A DNA stretch of 64,000 nt from Liolophura sinensis (taxonomy: Eukaryota; Mollusca; Polyplacophora; Chitonida; Chitonidae), in the NCBI RefSeq assembly GCF_032854445.1, contig NC_088297.1:24317127-24381126 (forward strand). Reading direction: 5' to 3'. Numbering within the stretch: position 1 is the first letter of the stretch; each line of letters starts with the position of its first letter. The notes beneath the pieces were generated by a model. It saw nothing but the letters and a program-made list of their open reading frames with translations. It was not told the origin of the DNA and made no database searches. Below, piece by piece: positions 62,101-64,000 of the stretch. The position numbers and the translations under genes were made by a program.

Positions 62101-63381
62101 CGTCTAAATATTATTTCTTATTGTTACAATATTCCTCTGGGCCGATCCCTTAATATATTATATTTCATGACTTTAATTCGGCCTTACTTATAATACTCTT
62201 TTAGCATACAGATAACAATGGATTGGGTCGTGAGTCAAAAAAAACTTGTACCCTGGAAATTTAACCCTGTCACCAGAGCCAAAACAACTTAAGCTGGTGT
62301 TCATCAACTTAATTAATATCTAATTAGTATTTTTCACAAAATACATGACGTAGGTAAGGTCAACGTGGGGAACCATACCATTCAAGATAGTGACACAAAG
62401 GTATCTGAGGTAGATTTCGAAAAGAAATCTTTTTCACTGAAGTAAACGATCTATATATTTTGTACACACGAATGTTGAAAGCTTTACTGCCCTAGAATTG
62501 TTTCCGCATAACACATGTTAGTCGCGAATATATTTTACTTCTAGTTTCCAAAACTTAGCCTTTCAATGCAAAGAAAGGTTTAAAAAGAGGTAAGCATCAG
62601 TGAACAGATCATTTAAAACTGTTTCTTTCCTTGCAATTTAGATATTTTTACTAAATTAAAATGCACCCATGTGGTCTCTGTTCCTTCTTTTAATGCATAC
62701 ATGTTTAAATATTGCTTTCTCTTTAAATTTAAATCTTTGGGTTTTTTTTTACTAAATTCAAAATACTTTATGTAACTAGTGATGTACAGCATTTTGACAT
62801 TTCAGTCTTTATGAATTTCCATAGCAAAGTTAAAGAAGTATAAAATTTTTTTTAAAAAAACCTAATTAAAAACATGGATTATATTTCTCAGTTTCTTTGA
62901 CGAAATGAAATGCAATTTAGTGACAAAGATTTATTATGGGTTTTAAAGATCATTTTAATAATATTGGAAACTATCATTAAGAACTTATATTTTATACGCC
63001 TCTCTCTGCTATAACAACTCGAGAAAGACTATGCCTCTCTCTATCCTTACAACTCCGACTCAGAAAGACTATGCCTCTCTGCTGTTACAGCCATGGCCGA
63101 TAAAAAATAAGCCTTTTTCTGGTTTTACATCTCTGGATGAGTAAGACTACATGTACACCCTCCTCCTGTTGGAAATCTGACCGATTAAAATTACACACTC
63201 ATTACAGTGGCATTCATTTAGTACTAAATTGACTAAATGCTGTTACCTGTAGGTGTCTGACAGGAGATCCCTTCCCATCCAGGAGCACAGCCCTCTCCCG
63301 AACACCGATCAGAGCCGCAATAAAAGGTATTATTACAATGACAAATGTTGCCACATTTGGTTGCACTCGATGCTTCACACA
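22623..63381 (-). CDS. Receptor-type protein tyrosine phosphatase gene, two catalytic domains with EGF-repeat ectodomain (5' end outside window)
   Basis: Spliced gene with 20 exons supported here; the signal peptide and first exons lie beyond base 64000. Order of parts: EGF-like exons, a Ser/Thr-rich stalk with one membrane helix, a juxtamembrane segment, phosphatase domain D1, then D2 and a stop. The family removes phosphate from phosphotyrosine at the inner face of the plasma membrane, and the ectodomain senses ligands. Seen directly: GT-AG borders and phases that agree at every junction except one, D1 motifs YDHSRV, DFINASYID, NDFWRMVW, YWPESG and HCSAGVGRTG, and D2 motifs DYINAVYL, DFWRLVLEQ and QYWPADD. 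D1 has two internal frame shifts (exons at 44948 and 44306) and the 31912/31095 junction is out of phase, so the copy may be a pseudogene or contain assembly errors. Combination with MEGF-type repeats resembles receptor phosphatases expanded in molluscs (family knowledge). Confidence 0.93.
22804..23005. repeat. Purine/pyrimidine inverted repeat built on gcgaagt / acttcgc
   Basis: 22804-22890 (+) is a run of gaggcgaag-type words; 22890-23005 is the complementary type (acttcgcc, cttcgcaacttcg). The two halves can pair imperfectly as a long foldback. It lies in the last RPTP intron. Confidence 0.6.
23336..23405 (+). mobile_element. Element A, 5' fragment
   Basis: Core gtgtttttcttcgcactcaag and cttatatgacggcggc. 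It is preceded at 23290-23305 by a B-box-like ggggttcgaatcc. A second fragment of the family is at 23908-23985. Confidence 0.6.
24083..25826 (-). repeat. 67-bp array made of the RPTP exon-19 end plus its 5' splice site, about 26 copies
   Basis: It directly abuts the donor of the exon at 25827-25962. On the minus strand each unit has a counterpart of exon codons YTVNTNRKHRPGALPNL followed by a GTAAGT-type donor: consensus units translate as YTGNNNQKHQPRHLPNV|GTAAGT. Spacing is exactly 67 bp in the core. Units near the exon (25150-25826) and at the far end (24100-24145) keep more exon-like sequence (cggggcggtgtttccgg); the core 24170-25130 is homogenised. Most units keep GT at the donor position; units with cttatcacg have lost it. 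Confidence 0.9.
25827..25962 (-). CDS. RPTP exon 19: D2 degenerate P-loop, NGVDKT
   Basis: 136 nt, acceptor cttcgtag, donor AACTTG|GTAAGA, phase 2 in and phase 0 out; same length and phases as D1 exon 12. It completes HCVNGVDKTVLLCTCF and ends KHRPGALPNL. The Cys is kept but the P-loop Arg of CX5R is Lys, so no phosphatase activity is expected. The last ~45 nt plus the splice donor are the template of the 67-bp array that begins directly downstream. Confidence 0.9.
26328..27500. repeat. 24-bp tandem array, about 49 copies, open in several frames
   Basis: Unit atctcaagatggattttgta plus cctt, in the intron between RPTP exons 18 and 19. Because 24 is a multiple of three, + strand frames stay open for hundreds of codons: GFCTLSQH/D repeats (26267-27628, 453 residues) and MDFVPYLK/N repeats (26322-27515, 397 residues); a third frame is also mostly open. 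Variation falls at one codon (caag, caac, ccac, aaag, caat), consistent with minisatellite drift rather than coding selection. I do not call a gene. Confidence 0.95.
28002..28159 (-). CDS. RPTP exon 18: D2 degenerate WPD loop, ending at the P-loop Cys
   Basis: 158 nt, acceptor tttggcag, donor TGCGT|GTAAGA, phase 0 in and phase 2 out. It encodes EQKTDQIVRQFCVNLWKPGS then VVPVSAERLINLQKTVQEWQ and ends RPIIVHC(V). The WPD loop has become WKPG without the catalytic Asp, as in many inactive D2 domains. Exon phase and break point match those of D1 exon 11. Confidence 0.92.
28876..29001 (-). CDS. RPTP exon 17: D2 QYWPADD
   Basis: 126 nt, exactly 42 codons, phase 0 at both ends, acceptor gtctctccag, donor AAAGGA|GTGAGT. 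It encodes DGQYWPADDETRNFGPFEVR and ends LVRQLNLSYEKG, corresponding to the D2 QYWP and following strands. Confidence 0.9.
29085..30235. repeat. 42-bp tandem array, about 27 copies, with a 336-bp higher-order repeat
   Basis: Unit gctgaacagacccatacagt plus gactgaacaaaaacatgtgt. A block at 29335 recurs at 29671, exactly eight units apart. It lies in the intron just upstream of RPTP exon 17. On the minus strand each unit has two pyrimidine-CAG words (tttttgttcag and gtcttttcag) that look like 3' splice sites. Confidence 0.93.
30430..31075. repeat. 21-bp tandem array, about 31 copies
   Basis: Unit cgctcatcagctggacagaac, starting about 20 bp after the donor of RPTP exon 16. It is open in all three minus frames for long stretches (FCPADER, GSVQLMS and related repeats). 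The FCPADER reading is in frame with exon 16 across the unspliced donor. Confidence 0.95.
31095..31222 (-). CDS. RPTP exon 16: D2 TQMPLPxTxxDFWRLV
   Basis: 128 nt, acceptor aattgcag, donor AACGAG|GTAAGC, phase 0 out. It encodes YENKFAYISTQMPLPDTIID then FWRLVLEQRSSTIIMLNTGQNE. Immediately beyond the donor the frame stays open through the adjacent 21-bp array, so intron retention would add repeats of FCPADER. Confidence 0.93.
31290..31555. repeat. Old, degenerate repeat around acttaaatttgccaa
   Basis: About ten imperfect copies with spacing of 20-30 bp, in the intron between RPTP exons 15 and 16. Looks like a decayed minisatellite. Confidence 0.5.
31912..31985 (-). CDS. RPTP exon 15: D2 DYINAVYL
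   Basis: 74 nt, acceptor tgattacag, donor CTACGG|GTAAGC. It encodes DISRTFLSTYIPGRTDYINA then VYLR, matching the family's R-P/F-L-x-T ... DYINAVxV segment. Phase in (1) fits exon 14. The exit is phase 0, while the next exon needs one carried base, so this junction is out of phase by one. One G missing before the GTAAGC donor would explain it. Confidence 0.86.
32005..32140 (+). repeat. Element A 5' fragment followed by a long (AT)n microsatellite
   Basis: gatgttttacgccttactcaag at about 32033-32054 runs straight into about 42 AT dinucleotides (32055-32139). The Ile/Tyr frames in this stretch are not genes. Confidence 0.9.
32433..32600. repeat. 49-bp repeat, about 3.5 copies
   Basis: Unit gatgaaatttagtcgcctgt, then tgcattcaattacaatg. 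A tail fragment of the tRNA-derived SINE lies just before it at about 32335-32395. Confidence 0.85.
32930..33029 (-). CDS. RPTP exon 14: D2 start (KNRDPD)
   Basis: 100 nt, acceptor tgctttcag, donor CCGC|GTAAGT, phase 0 in and phase 1 out. It encodes ALEVLQNKPSSEAFKAA then TEKNISKNRDPDHLP. The KNRDxDxLP form of the KNRY loop is typical of receptor D2 domains. Confidence 0.9.
33238..33445 (+). mobile_element. Element A, near full length
   Basis: tgtcttacgccatgctcaag, acgacggccgccacg, aaaccgggcagaacccg, catgaccatccgcaggctgc and gccagcatgagctgggc follow each other as in other copies. It sits in the RPTP intron between exons 13 and 14. Confidence 0.85.
33547..33696 (-). CDS. RPTP exon 13: end of D1 and D1-D2 linker
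   Basis: 150 nt, exactly 50 codons, phase 0 at both ends, donor TTTGAG|GTACAT. It encodes GQFTFLHRVLLDAWVG, the last helix of D1 with the catalytic-water Gln (QTQGQ across the junction), then the linker YFRPVPPNNVPKIQSEFE that starts D2. Confidence 0.92.
34545..34680 (-). CDS. RPTP exon 12: D1 P-loop remainder, AGVGRTGT
   Basis: 136 nt, acceptor taccacag, donor ACTCAG|GTTAGT, phase 2 in and phase 0 out. It completes HC-SAGVGRTGTYIALDIL and ends RANMIQTQ, the first glutamine block of the Q-loop. The invariant P-loop Arg is present. It is separated from exon 11 by a 6.9-kb intron that is mostly a 58-bp satellite. Confidence 0.95.
34703..35053 (-). mobile_element. tRNA-derived SINE, head at right
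   Basis: The minus strand begins with a tRNA-like region: TAGCTCAGTTGATAGAGCG (A box) and GGTCAATCCTGGGTC (B-box-like) about 40 bases later. The tail near 34740 (acttgacaatttttcagtca) matches that at 10600. It lies inside the RPTP intron next to exon 12. Confidence 0.75.
35803..41351. repeat. 58-bp satellite, about 95 copies, in the D1 P-loop intron
   Basis: Unit gtcaccatccacaggtgggt, gatggattcaaacacgctac and ctgactggtcaaggtctg. Variant blocks recur at exact multiples of 58 bp (cagatggatg at 38161, 38451, 39611 and 39959: steps of 5, 20 and 6 units), showing repeated unequal exchange. On the minus strand each unit contains gtcag|gtagcg, which resembles a 5' splice site. It separates the two halves of the D1 catalytic signature. 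Confidence 0.97.
41476..41523. repeat. Perfect 22-bp inverted repeat with 4-base loop
   Basis: The arm starting atgacatcaaaatgagcc (41476-41497) is matched exactly by its reverse complement at 41502-41523, separated by gttt. It lies between the 58-bp satellite and the donor of RPTP exon 11. Confidence 0.9.
41703..41851 (-). CDS. RPTP exon 11: D1 WPD-loop exon (WGD variant) ending at the catalytic Cys
   Basis: 149 nt, acceptor ttgttgtag, donor CTGCAG|GTAGCA, phase 0 in and phase 2 out. It encodes DGKVRTLKQFHFTHWGDHDAP and ends GPIVVHC(S). The catalytic-acid loop is WGD rather than WPD: the acid Asp is kept and the Pro lost. The exon ends within the Ser codon that follows the nucleophilic Cys. 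Confidence 0.93.
41926..42085 (-). repeat. Dispersed element C, copy 2 (broken)
   Basis: gtcaataatcgcaagacc, followed at matching spacing by gcaaagagaagcagtcaaca and tttaacgatga, resembles 55440-55590. It lies in the RPTP intron upstream of exon 11. Confidence 0.5.
42433..42735 (+). mobile_element. Penelope-like element fragment with GIY-YIG endonuclease
   Basis: Reads SCESKYGVYALICQECG then KQYIDQTTDLRSRLTAHL, the GIY-YIG pattern (GVYAL ... YIDQT ... LRSRLxxH) of Penelope-like retroelements. Beyond a break, RFCKVPDENQALVDVKETLF is consistent with the following region. Stops and shifts show it is dead. It lies in the intron between RPTP exons 10 and 11. Confidence 0.62.
42985..43075 (-). mobile_element. 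tRNA-like SINE head
   Basis: The minus strand has TAGCCCATTCGGCTAG (A-box region) and a strong B box GGGTTCGAGTCC about 50 bases on. No intact tRNA cloverleaf was recognised, so it is called a SINE head rather than a tRNA gene. Confidence 0.45.
43080..44300. other. RPTP intron without recognised features
   Basis: Part of the intron between exons 10 and 11; no repeat array or coding segment seen. Confidence 0.5.
44306..44426 (-). CDS. RPTP exon 10: D1 KCxxYWP region, contains a one-base insertion
   Basis: 121 nt, acceptor gtttttag, donor GAGCG|GTGAGT. The first codons read IKCDQ and then hit a stop. Removing one base near 44409-44411 gives YWPESGSTVYGHVTVELL and an exact 40-codon, phase-0 exon that joins exon 11. 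The KCxxYWP block is diagnostic of PTP domains. The extra base is the second clear frame error in D1. An alternative unshifted reading NVTSNWPESG would need a different phase from exon 9. Confidence 0.88.
44948..45049 (-). CDS. RPTP exon 9: D1 NDFWRMVW, contains a frame shift
   Basis: 102 nt, acceptor attcacag, donor AACAAG|GTGTTT. The 5' half reads GPTTFIMNDFWRMVWQ in frame with exon 8. The 3' half reads LNTDIIIMLTKLKEGNK, the expected IVMLT strand, but in the +1 frame. The change falls in the CAGGCAACTG stretch near 45000. A phase-0 exit needs 101 nt (or 98 at the usual family spacing), so there is one base too many (or four). Either a disabling insertion or an assembly indel. Confidence 0.88.
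45291..46055. repeat. 40-bp tandem array, about 19 copies
   Basis: Unit cacataggtgacacatggtg plus gtcacaccagatgctgagaa, in the intron between RPTP exons 8 and 9. Its two flanks (45215-45290 and 46060-46130) are similar to each other, so the array grew inside one unit of a larger repeat. Confidence 0.93.
46127..46345. repeat. 73-bp repeat, three copies
   Basis: Unit aaatatttagtaatcagtta, cacaaacgtagaaacattac and agctcatgattcaaacaaat. It repeats with exact 73-bp spacing and continues the flank of the 40-bp array. Confidence 0.85.
46411..46447 (-). CDS. RPTP exon 8: D1 micro-exon (FIAAQG)
   Basis: A 37-nt exon, acceptor tgttgcag, donor CACAAG|GTCAGT, phase 0 in and phase 1 out. It encodes GYSTKKKFIAAQG, the conserved (Y/F)IA(T/A)QGP strand. 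The fit to both neighbours is exact despite the short length. Confidence 0.9.
46643..46719 (-). CDS. RPTP exon 7: D1 DHSRV and NASYI motifs
   Basis: 77 nt, acceptor cgttacag, donor ATTGAT|GTAGGT. It encodes DHSRVVLEPRDSDPYSDF then INASYID, the textbook PTP motif 1-2 region. Phase 1 in, phase 0 out. Confidence 0.93.
47035..47122 (-). CDS. RPTP exon 6: start of D1 with phosphotyrosine-recognition loop
   Basis: 88 nt, acceptor tgattgtcag, donor CCAT|GTGCGT, phase 0 in and phase 1 out. It encodes NLPGGVSKKSETAFLPQ then HKCRYKGMVPY, equivalent to the KNRYxNIxPY loop that binds phosphotyrosine. The final Tyr is completed across the splice. Confidence 0.9.
47494..47633 (-). CDS. RPTP exon 5: juxtamembrane segment leading into D1
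   Basis: 140 nt, acceptor cattgcag, donor TTTGAG|GTAAAT, phase 1 in and phase 0 out. It ends ADPEALADEFE, which matches the conserved DEFE(x)LP entry to receptor phosphatase D1. The segment before it (VIGINELVTIVGYC) corresponds to the helix that precedes D1 in this family. Confidence 0.88.
47738..47990 (-). mobile_element. Element A, near full length, reverse orientation
   Basis: agctcatgccggcttattct, caacctgcggatggtcgtg, ggctctgcccagtttcctcc and tacggcgtaaaacaccaatc in order, with a G run at 47738-47749. It lies in the intron upstream of RPTP exon 5. Confidence 0.85.
48787..48854 (-). CDS. RPTP exon 4: juxtamembrane segment
   Basis: 68 nt, acceptor ttccacag, donor ACTG|GTGCGT, phase 2 in and phase 1 out, which fits both neighbours exactly. 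It encodes RRSTRKNSESDSDN then IVNRPIIIT. The first part is basic and Ser/Asp-rich as expected next to a membrane. Confidence 0.78.
48900..50420. other. RPTP intron with degraded dispersed repeats
   Basis: 48910-49260 contains SINE-like pieces (gttggttaacgccattctcaag; ggatttgaactctcaagccg). 49800-50100 is a loose repeat of the words tttgggagatg and ttccatt, giving open frames on both strands that I do not regard as genes. 50150-50210 has a cgtaaaacaccactcaaata tail of element A type. Confidence 0.5.
50431..50563 (-). CDS. RPTP exon 3: stalk and transmembrane helix
   Basis: 133 nt, acceptor ttatcag, donor CGAAAACG|GTACGT, phase 1 in and phase 2 out. It encodes a short Thr/Ser-rich stalk (ATGTTDKSTAALSSSTTG), then a hydrophobic stretch of about 23 residues beginning AIVGGVLGFVVLVAVAVVVV, then the basic stop-transfer FLRRKR. 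This places the EGF repeats outside the cell and the phosphatase domains inside. Confidence 0.92.
50745..50990 (-). mobile_element. Possible tRNA-like SINE
   Basis: Plus-strand gcagggtttaaacccgcatc resembles the reversed B-box region of other elements here (compare 41630 and 49215), with ccaaccggtaggcaaagg after it. Assignment is weak. Confidence 0.35.
51241..52275. repeat. 41-bp tandem array A, about 25 copies
   Basis: Unit acatgttacatattacacat plus aggatgacaagtagagttgcc, in the intron between the EGF exon and the transmembrane exon. Left units carry gacaagcag, right units gacaagtag, giving two homogenised blocks. Confidence 0.95.
52320..53300. repeat. Tandem duplication of a ~495-bp segment with tRNA-like boxes
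   Basis: gaactagtcagattcgaact and ctcattctcgacgagct near 52381 recur near 52883, and the following 300 bp (lagging through ttgacagcacataaaaatcc and gcgtcgatcttcat) repeat in the same order to about 53290. The minus strand of each copy has a B-box-like GAGTTCGAATCTG followed by a T run, as in a SINE. Confidence 0.75.
53448..53576 (-). mobile_element. Element A, truncated
   Basis: gtcgtgggtttccccccggg, ctctgtccgctttcctccc and tacggggtaaaacaccgatc in reverse orientation. Confidence 0.75.
53580..54350. other. RPTP intron without recognised features
   Basis: No repeat array or exon recognised between the element A fragment and the EGF-repeat exon. Confidence 0.5.
54353..55216 (-). CDS. RPTP exon 2: about 6.7 tandem EGF-like repeats
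   Basis: 864 nt, acceptor tttcag, donor AAAAG|GTAAAA, phase 1 at both ends, open throughout. It encodes tandem 43-residue units (129 bp) with eight cysteines each and the recurring blocks GKYGPTC, CNCPNRQ, GTCTGQCN and GFTGPNCQ. This is the MEGF/laminin-type EGF pattern of extracellular ligand-binding regions. The upstream units nearest 55216 are nearly identical to each other at DNA level, so they duplicated recently. Units near 54353 are more diverged (GSTCEDTC, SAICDK). The exon is itself a coding minisatellite, so copy number may vary between individuals. Confidence 0.92.
55332..55550 (-). CDS. Short secreted-peptide reading frame within dispersed element C, copy 3
   Basis: A 72-codon frame starting MLPALFLICINSYITLSSGV, a plausible signal peptide, followed by KRCCGNGSCDYRLGTPFTDY and EWYRNVGLDA. 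A GTATGT donor near the end (about 55375) would make it a first exon. It is on the same strand as the RPTP gene but its phase does not fit the EGF exon at 55216. Related broken copies at 16985-17245 and 41926-42085 indicate a dispersed sequence. I do not recognise the family, and coding status is uncertain. Confidence 0.4.
   Translation of the reverse strand: MLPALFLICINSYITLSSGVSVKRCCGNGSCDYRLGTPFTDYEWYRNVGLDAYIYDIMYVYTNIISNGISTV
55700..56860. other. RPTP intron without clear features
   Basis: 56480-56650 is dense in gatcggtcaccacgatt-type words, a loose repeat. No exon recognised. Confidence 0.5.
56865..59366. repeat. 41-bp tandem array B, about 60 copies, with a diverged left edge
   Basis: The core unit is cagacatggcacagaggtta plus ttacagagtggtgaaccaa. 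The left part (56865-57200) has the related unit agcagccacgatgtggacgt plus agttataggctggtgactca at the same 41-bp period, so the array is old at the edge and homogenised inside. It resumes at 60486-60675 after an insertion. Confidence 0.93.
59369..59428. repeat. 17-bp perfect inverted repeat at the left end of an insertion
   Basis: caatcttccagagtatc (59369-59385) and its reverse complement (59412-59428) flank a 26-base loop, exactly where array B stops. Confidence 0.85.
59440..59796 (+). pseudogene. SGNH/GDSL-hydrolase-like pseudogene inside the insertion
   Basis: The first frame reads KPDLVIPHIWENDAISHKSS, matching SGNH block III but with GEND changed to WEND. After one shift, NTKIHEINIKLTNNQLAIFW and TNDGVHLNTLGQELTYRSIK match the DGxHLN block V (catalytic Asp/His) and end, ending in a stop at 59794. 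The 5' part of the domain is missing. Such domains are common in lophotrochozoan genomes, often in or near retroelements. Not functional. Confidence 0.6.
59797..60485. other. Remainder of the sequence interrupting array B
   Basis: A-rich sequence followed by AT-rich DNA with no recognised exon. It could be the 3' part of the inserted element. Target-site duplications cannot be told apart from the 41-bp repeat on either side. Confidence 0.45.
60486..60675. repeat. 41-bp array B, right-hand remnant
   Basis: About 4.5 units of the same 41-bp repeat (gcatggcacagaggttatta), resuming after the 1.1-kb interruption. Confidence 0.9.
60817..60970. repeat. About 75-bp repeat, two copies
   Basis: gttacgccggcctaatcacc, then atactgacggcat, repeated once, with a third partial cgttacgacc. 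Confidence 0.75.
61271..61500 (-). repeat. 58-bp, four-copy array made of the EGF-exon end plus its 5' splice site
   Basis: The word cccaccc recurs at 61311, 61369, 61427 and 61485, exactly 58 bp apart. On the minus strand the unit reads GGGTGGGAGGGGACAACCTG then TCAGACACCTACAG|GTAATT. This is codons GWEGTTCQTPT and the donor of the decayed EGF exon at 61458, of which the first unit is part. Copies further from the exon lose the donor (ACATGTAA, AATAAG). Confidence 0.85.
61458..61587 (-). pseudogene. Decayed duplicate of the EGF exon
   Basis: Reads ATKCGKDCHC, then CNGMCDDGWEGTTCQTPT and a CAG|GTAATT donor, clearly homologous to the exon at 63247-63381. The first cysteine is replaced (GYYTSQ in place of the CEASS region). 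No good acceptor is present at the equivalent place. The only nearby one, gtcgcag at about 61573, would give a 115-nt exon whose start phase does not match its neighbours. Including it would break the frame between the exons at 63247 and 55216, so it is probably skipped. Confidence 0.7.
61600..63240. other. RPTP intron, AT-rich, with a degenerate repeat
   Basis: 62990-63160 holds three to four loose copies of tatgcctctctctg..acaact..gaaagact. The rest is AT-rich with no exon recognised. Confidence 0.5.
63247..63381 (-). CDS. RPTP exon 1 of those visible: EGF-like domain
   Basis: 135 nt, bounded by ttcag and GTAACA, phase 1 at both ends. The reading gives eight cysteines in EGF/laminin-EGF spacing, including ATKCG, CHCNN and GCAPGWEGISCQ. 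It can be spliced straight to the EGF exon at 55216 in frame. The protein must continue upstream, since there is no start codon or signal peptide here. A decayed relative of this exon lies at 61458-61587. Confidence 0.85.
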
Positions 63382-63384
63382 CTG

Positions 63385-64000
63385 AAATATAAAGAGACGA
63401 AACTGTAAGTGTGGTAATGGGTCACAGGACACATACTATAAACCTATACTATACACACAGTATAAATGGTAATGAGTCATATATAGAAAAAGATTCTACA
63501 ACACAACAGCATGAATATAAATGCATCAAGATTCTGATGTCTTTGCATTCATGTCTGTTTTTTAATCATATCACTTAGTAGACACTAATAAAAATATATT
63601 GCATATAATGCATTTGATATTGGTCAGAATTGGTCAGTTTTATGGGGTTTTTTTTAATTTGTCATTCGATCACACGACTTCATTGGCTAAGGGCAGCGAG
63701 TCCGCGCAAGCATGAGGGTTAATGATCCGGATGCGAGCTTGTTTGGGACAAAGTTACAGCACTAGACGTTATCATTGTCGCTTATGGAAAATTAATGGGG
63801 GTCTAAGGCCGTATCCTTTGTAGGGCTGTACAAGCACAGAGATTCTGGTAACACTGGAATATCACTGGAATAACACTATATATTAAATACTGTACAGTAT
63901 GAAGAGGAATGTTTTCGATATCAGAAAAATCTGAGTGGTGAAGATAATGGCTCTATCCTGTAAACTGAATCTATAACCAATATTCACATACATGTGCCTT
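63385..64000. other. RPTP intron continuing past the right edge
   Basis: Nothing recognised. The gene's 5' exons should lie to the right of the window. Confidence 0.5.

Overview
This is eukaryotic DNA: genes are split by introns with GT-AG borders, most of the window is tandem repeat, and short dispersed elements carry tRNA-like heads. The gene content (a two-domain receptor tyrosine phosphatase with MEGF-type EGF repeats), Penelope-like and SGNH-hydrolase remnants and a short dispersed element with a 'tttacgccgtactcaag' core suggest a lophotrochozoan, most likely a mollusc. That assignment is inference; no species can be named from the sequence alone.

One gene dominates and runs on the minus strand from beyond the right edge to a stop codon at 22623-22625. 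I reconstructed 20 exons by hand from splice sites, phases and family motifs: an EGF exon (63247-63381), a large exon with about 6.7 EGF repeats (54353-55216), a transmembrane exon (50431-50563), two juxtamembrane exons, a first phosphatase domain D1 (eight exons from 47122 down to 33547, the last also carrying the linker) and a second domain D2 (33029 down to 22623). D1 keeps the HCSAGVGRTG signature but has WGD in place of WPD. D2 has lost the WPD loop and the signature arginine, so it should be inactive. Two D1 exons carry reading-frame shifts and one D2 junction is out of phase, so the copy is either a decaying paralogue or carries assembly indels.

Most large introns and the downstream flank are filled with minisatellites (periods 21, 24, 40, 41, 42, 44, 58, 67, 70, 85 and 98 bp), several with higher-order structure. 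The most unusual result is that two of these arrays are built from exon/intron junctions of this gene. A 67-bp array (about 24083-25826) repeats the last codons of the penultimate D2 exon together with its 5' splice site. A 58-bp, four-copy array (about 61271-61500) does the same for an EGF exon. A neighbouring gene at the left shows a smaller, possible example.

The left 22 kb is flank: a 98-bp array (1-2080), one well-supported exon of an unidentified membrane protein on the minus strand (2848-2991), a 5.5-kb 85-bp array, SINE-like elements, a Penelope-like remnant near 12.2 kb, 44-bp and 70-bp arrays, and long stretches with nothing recognisable. No tRNA, rRNA or CRISPR was found. All calls were made by eye without database searches.
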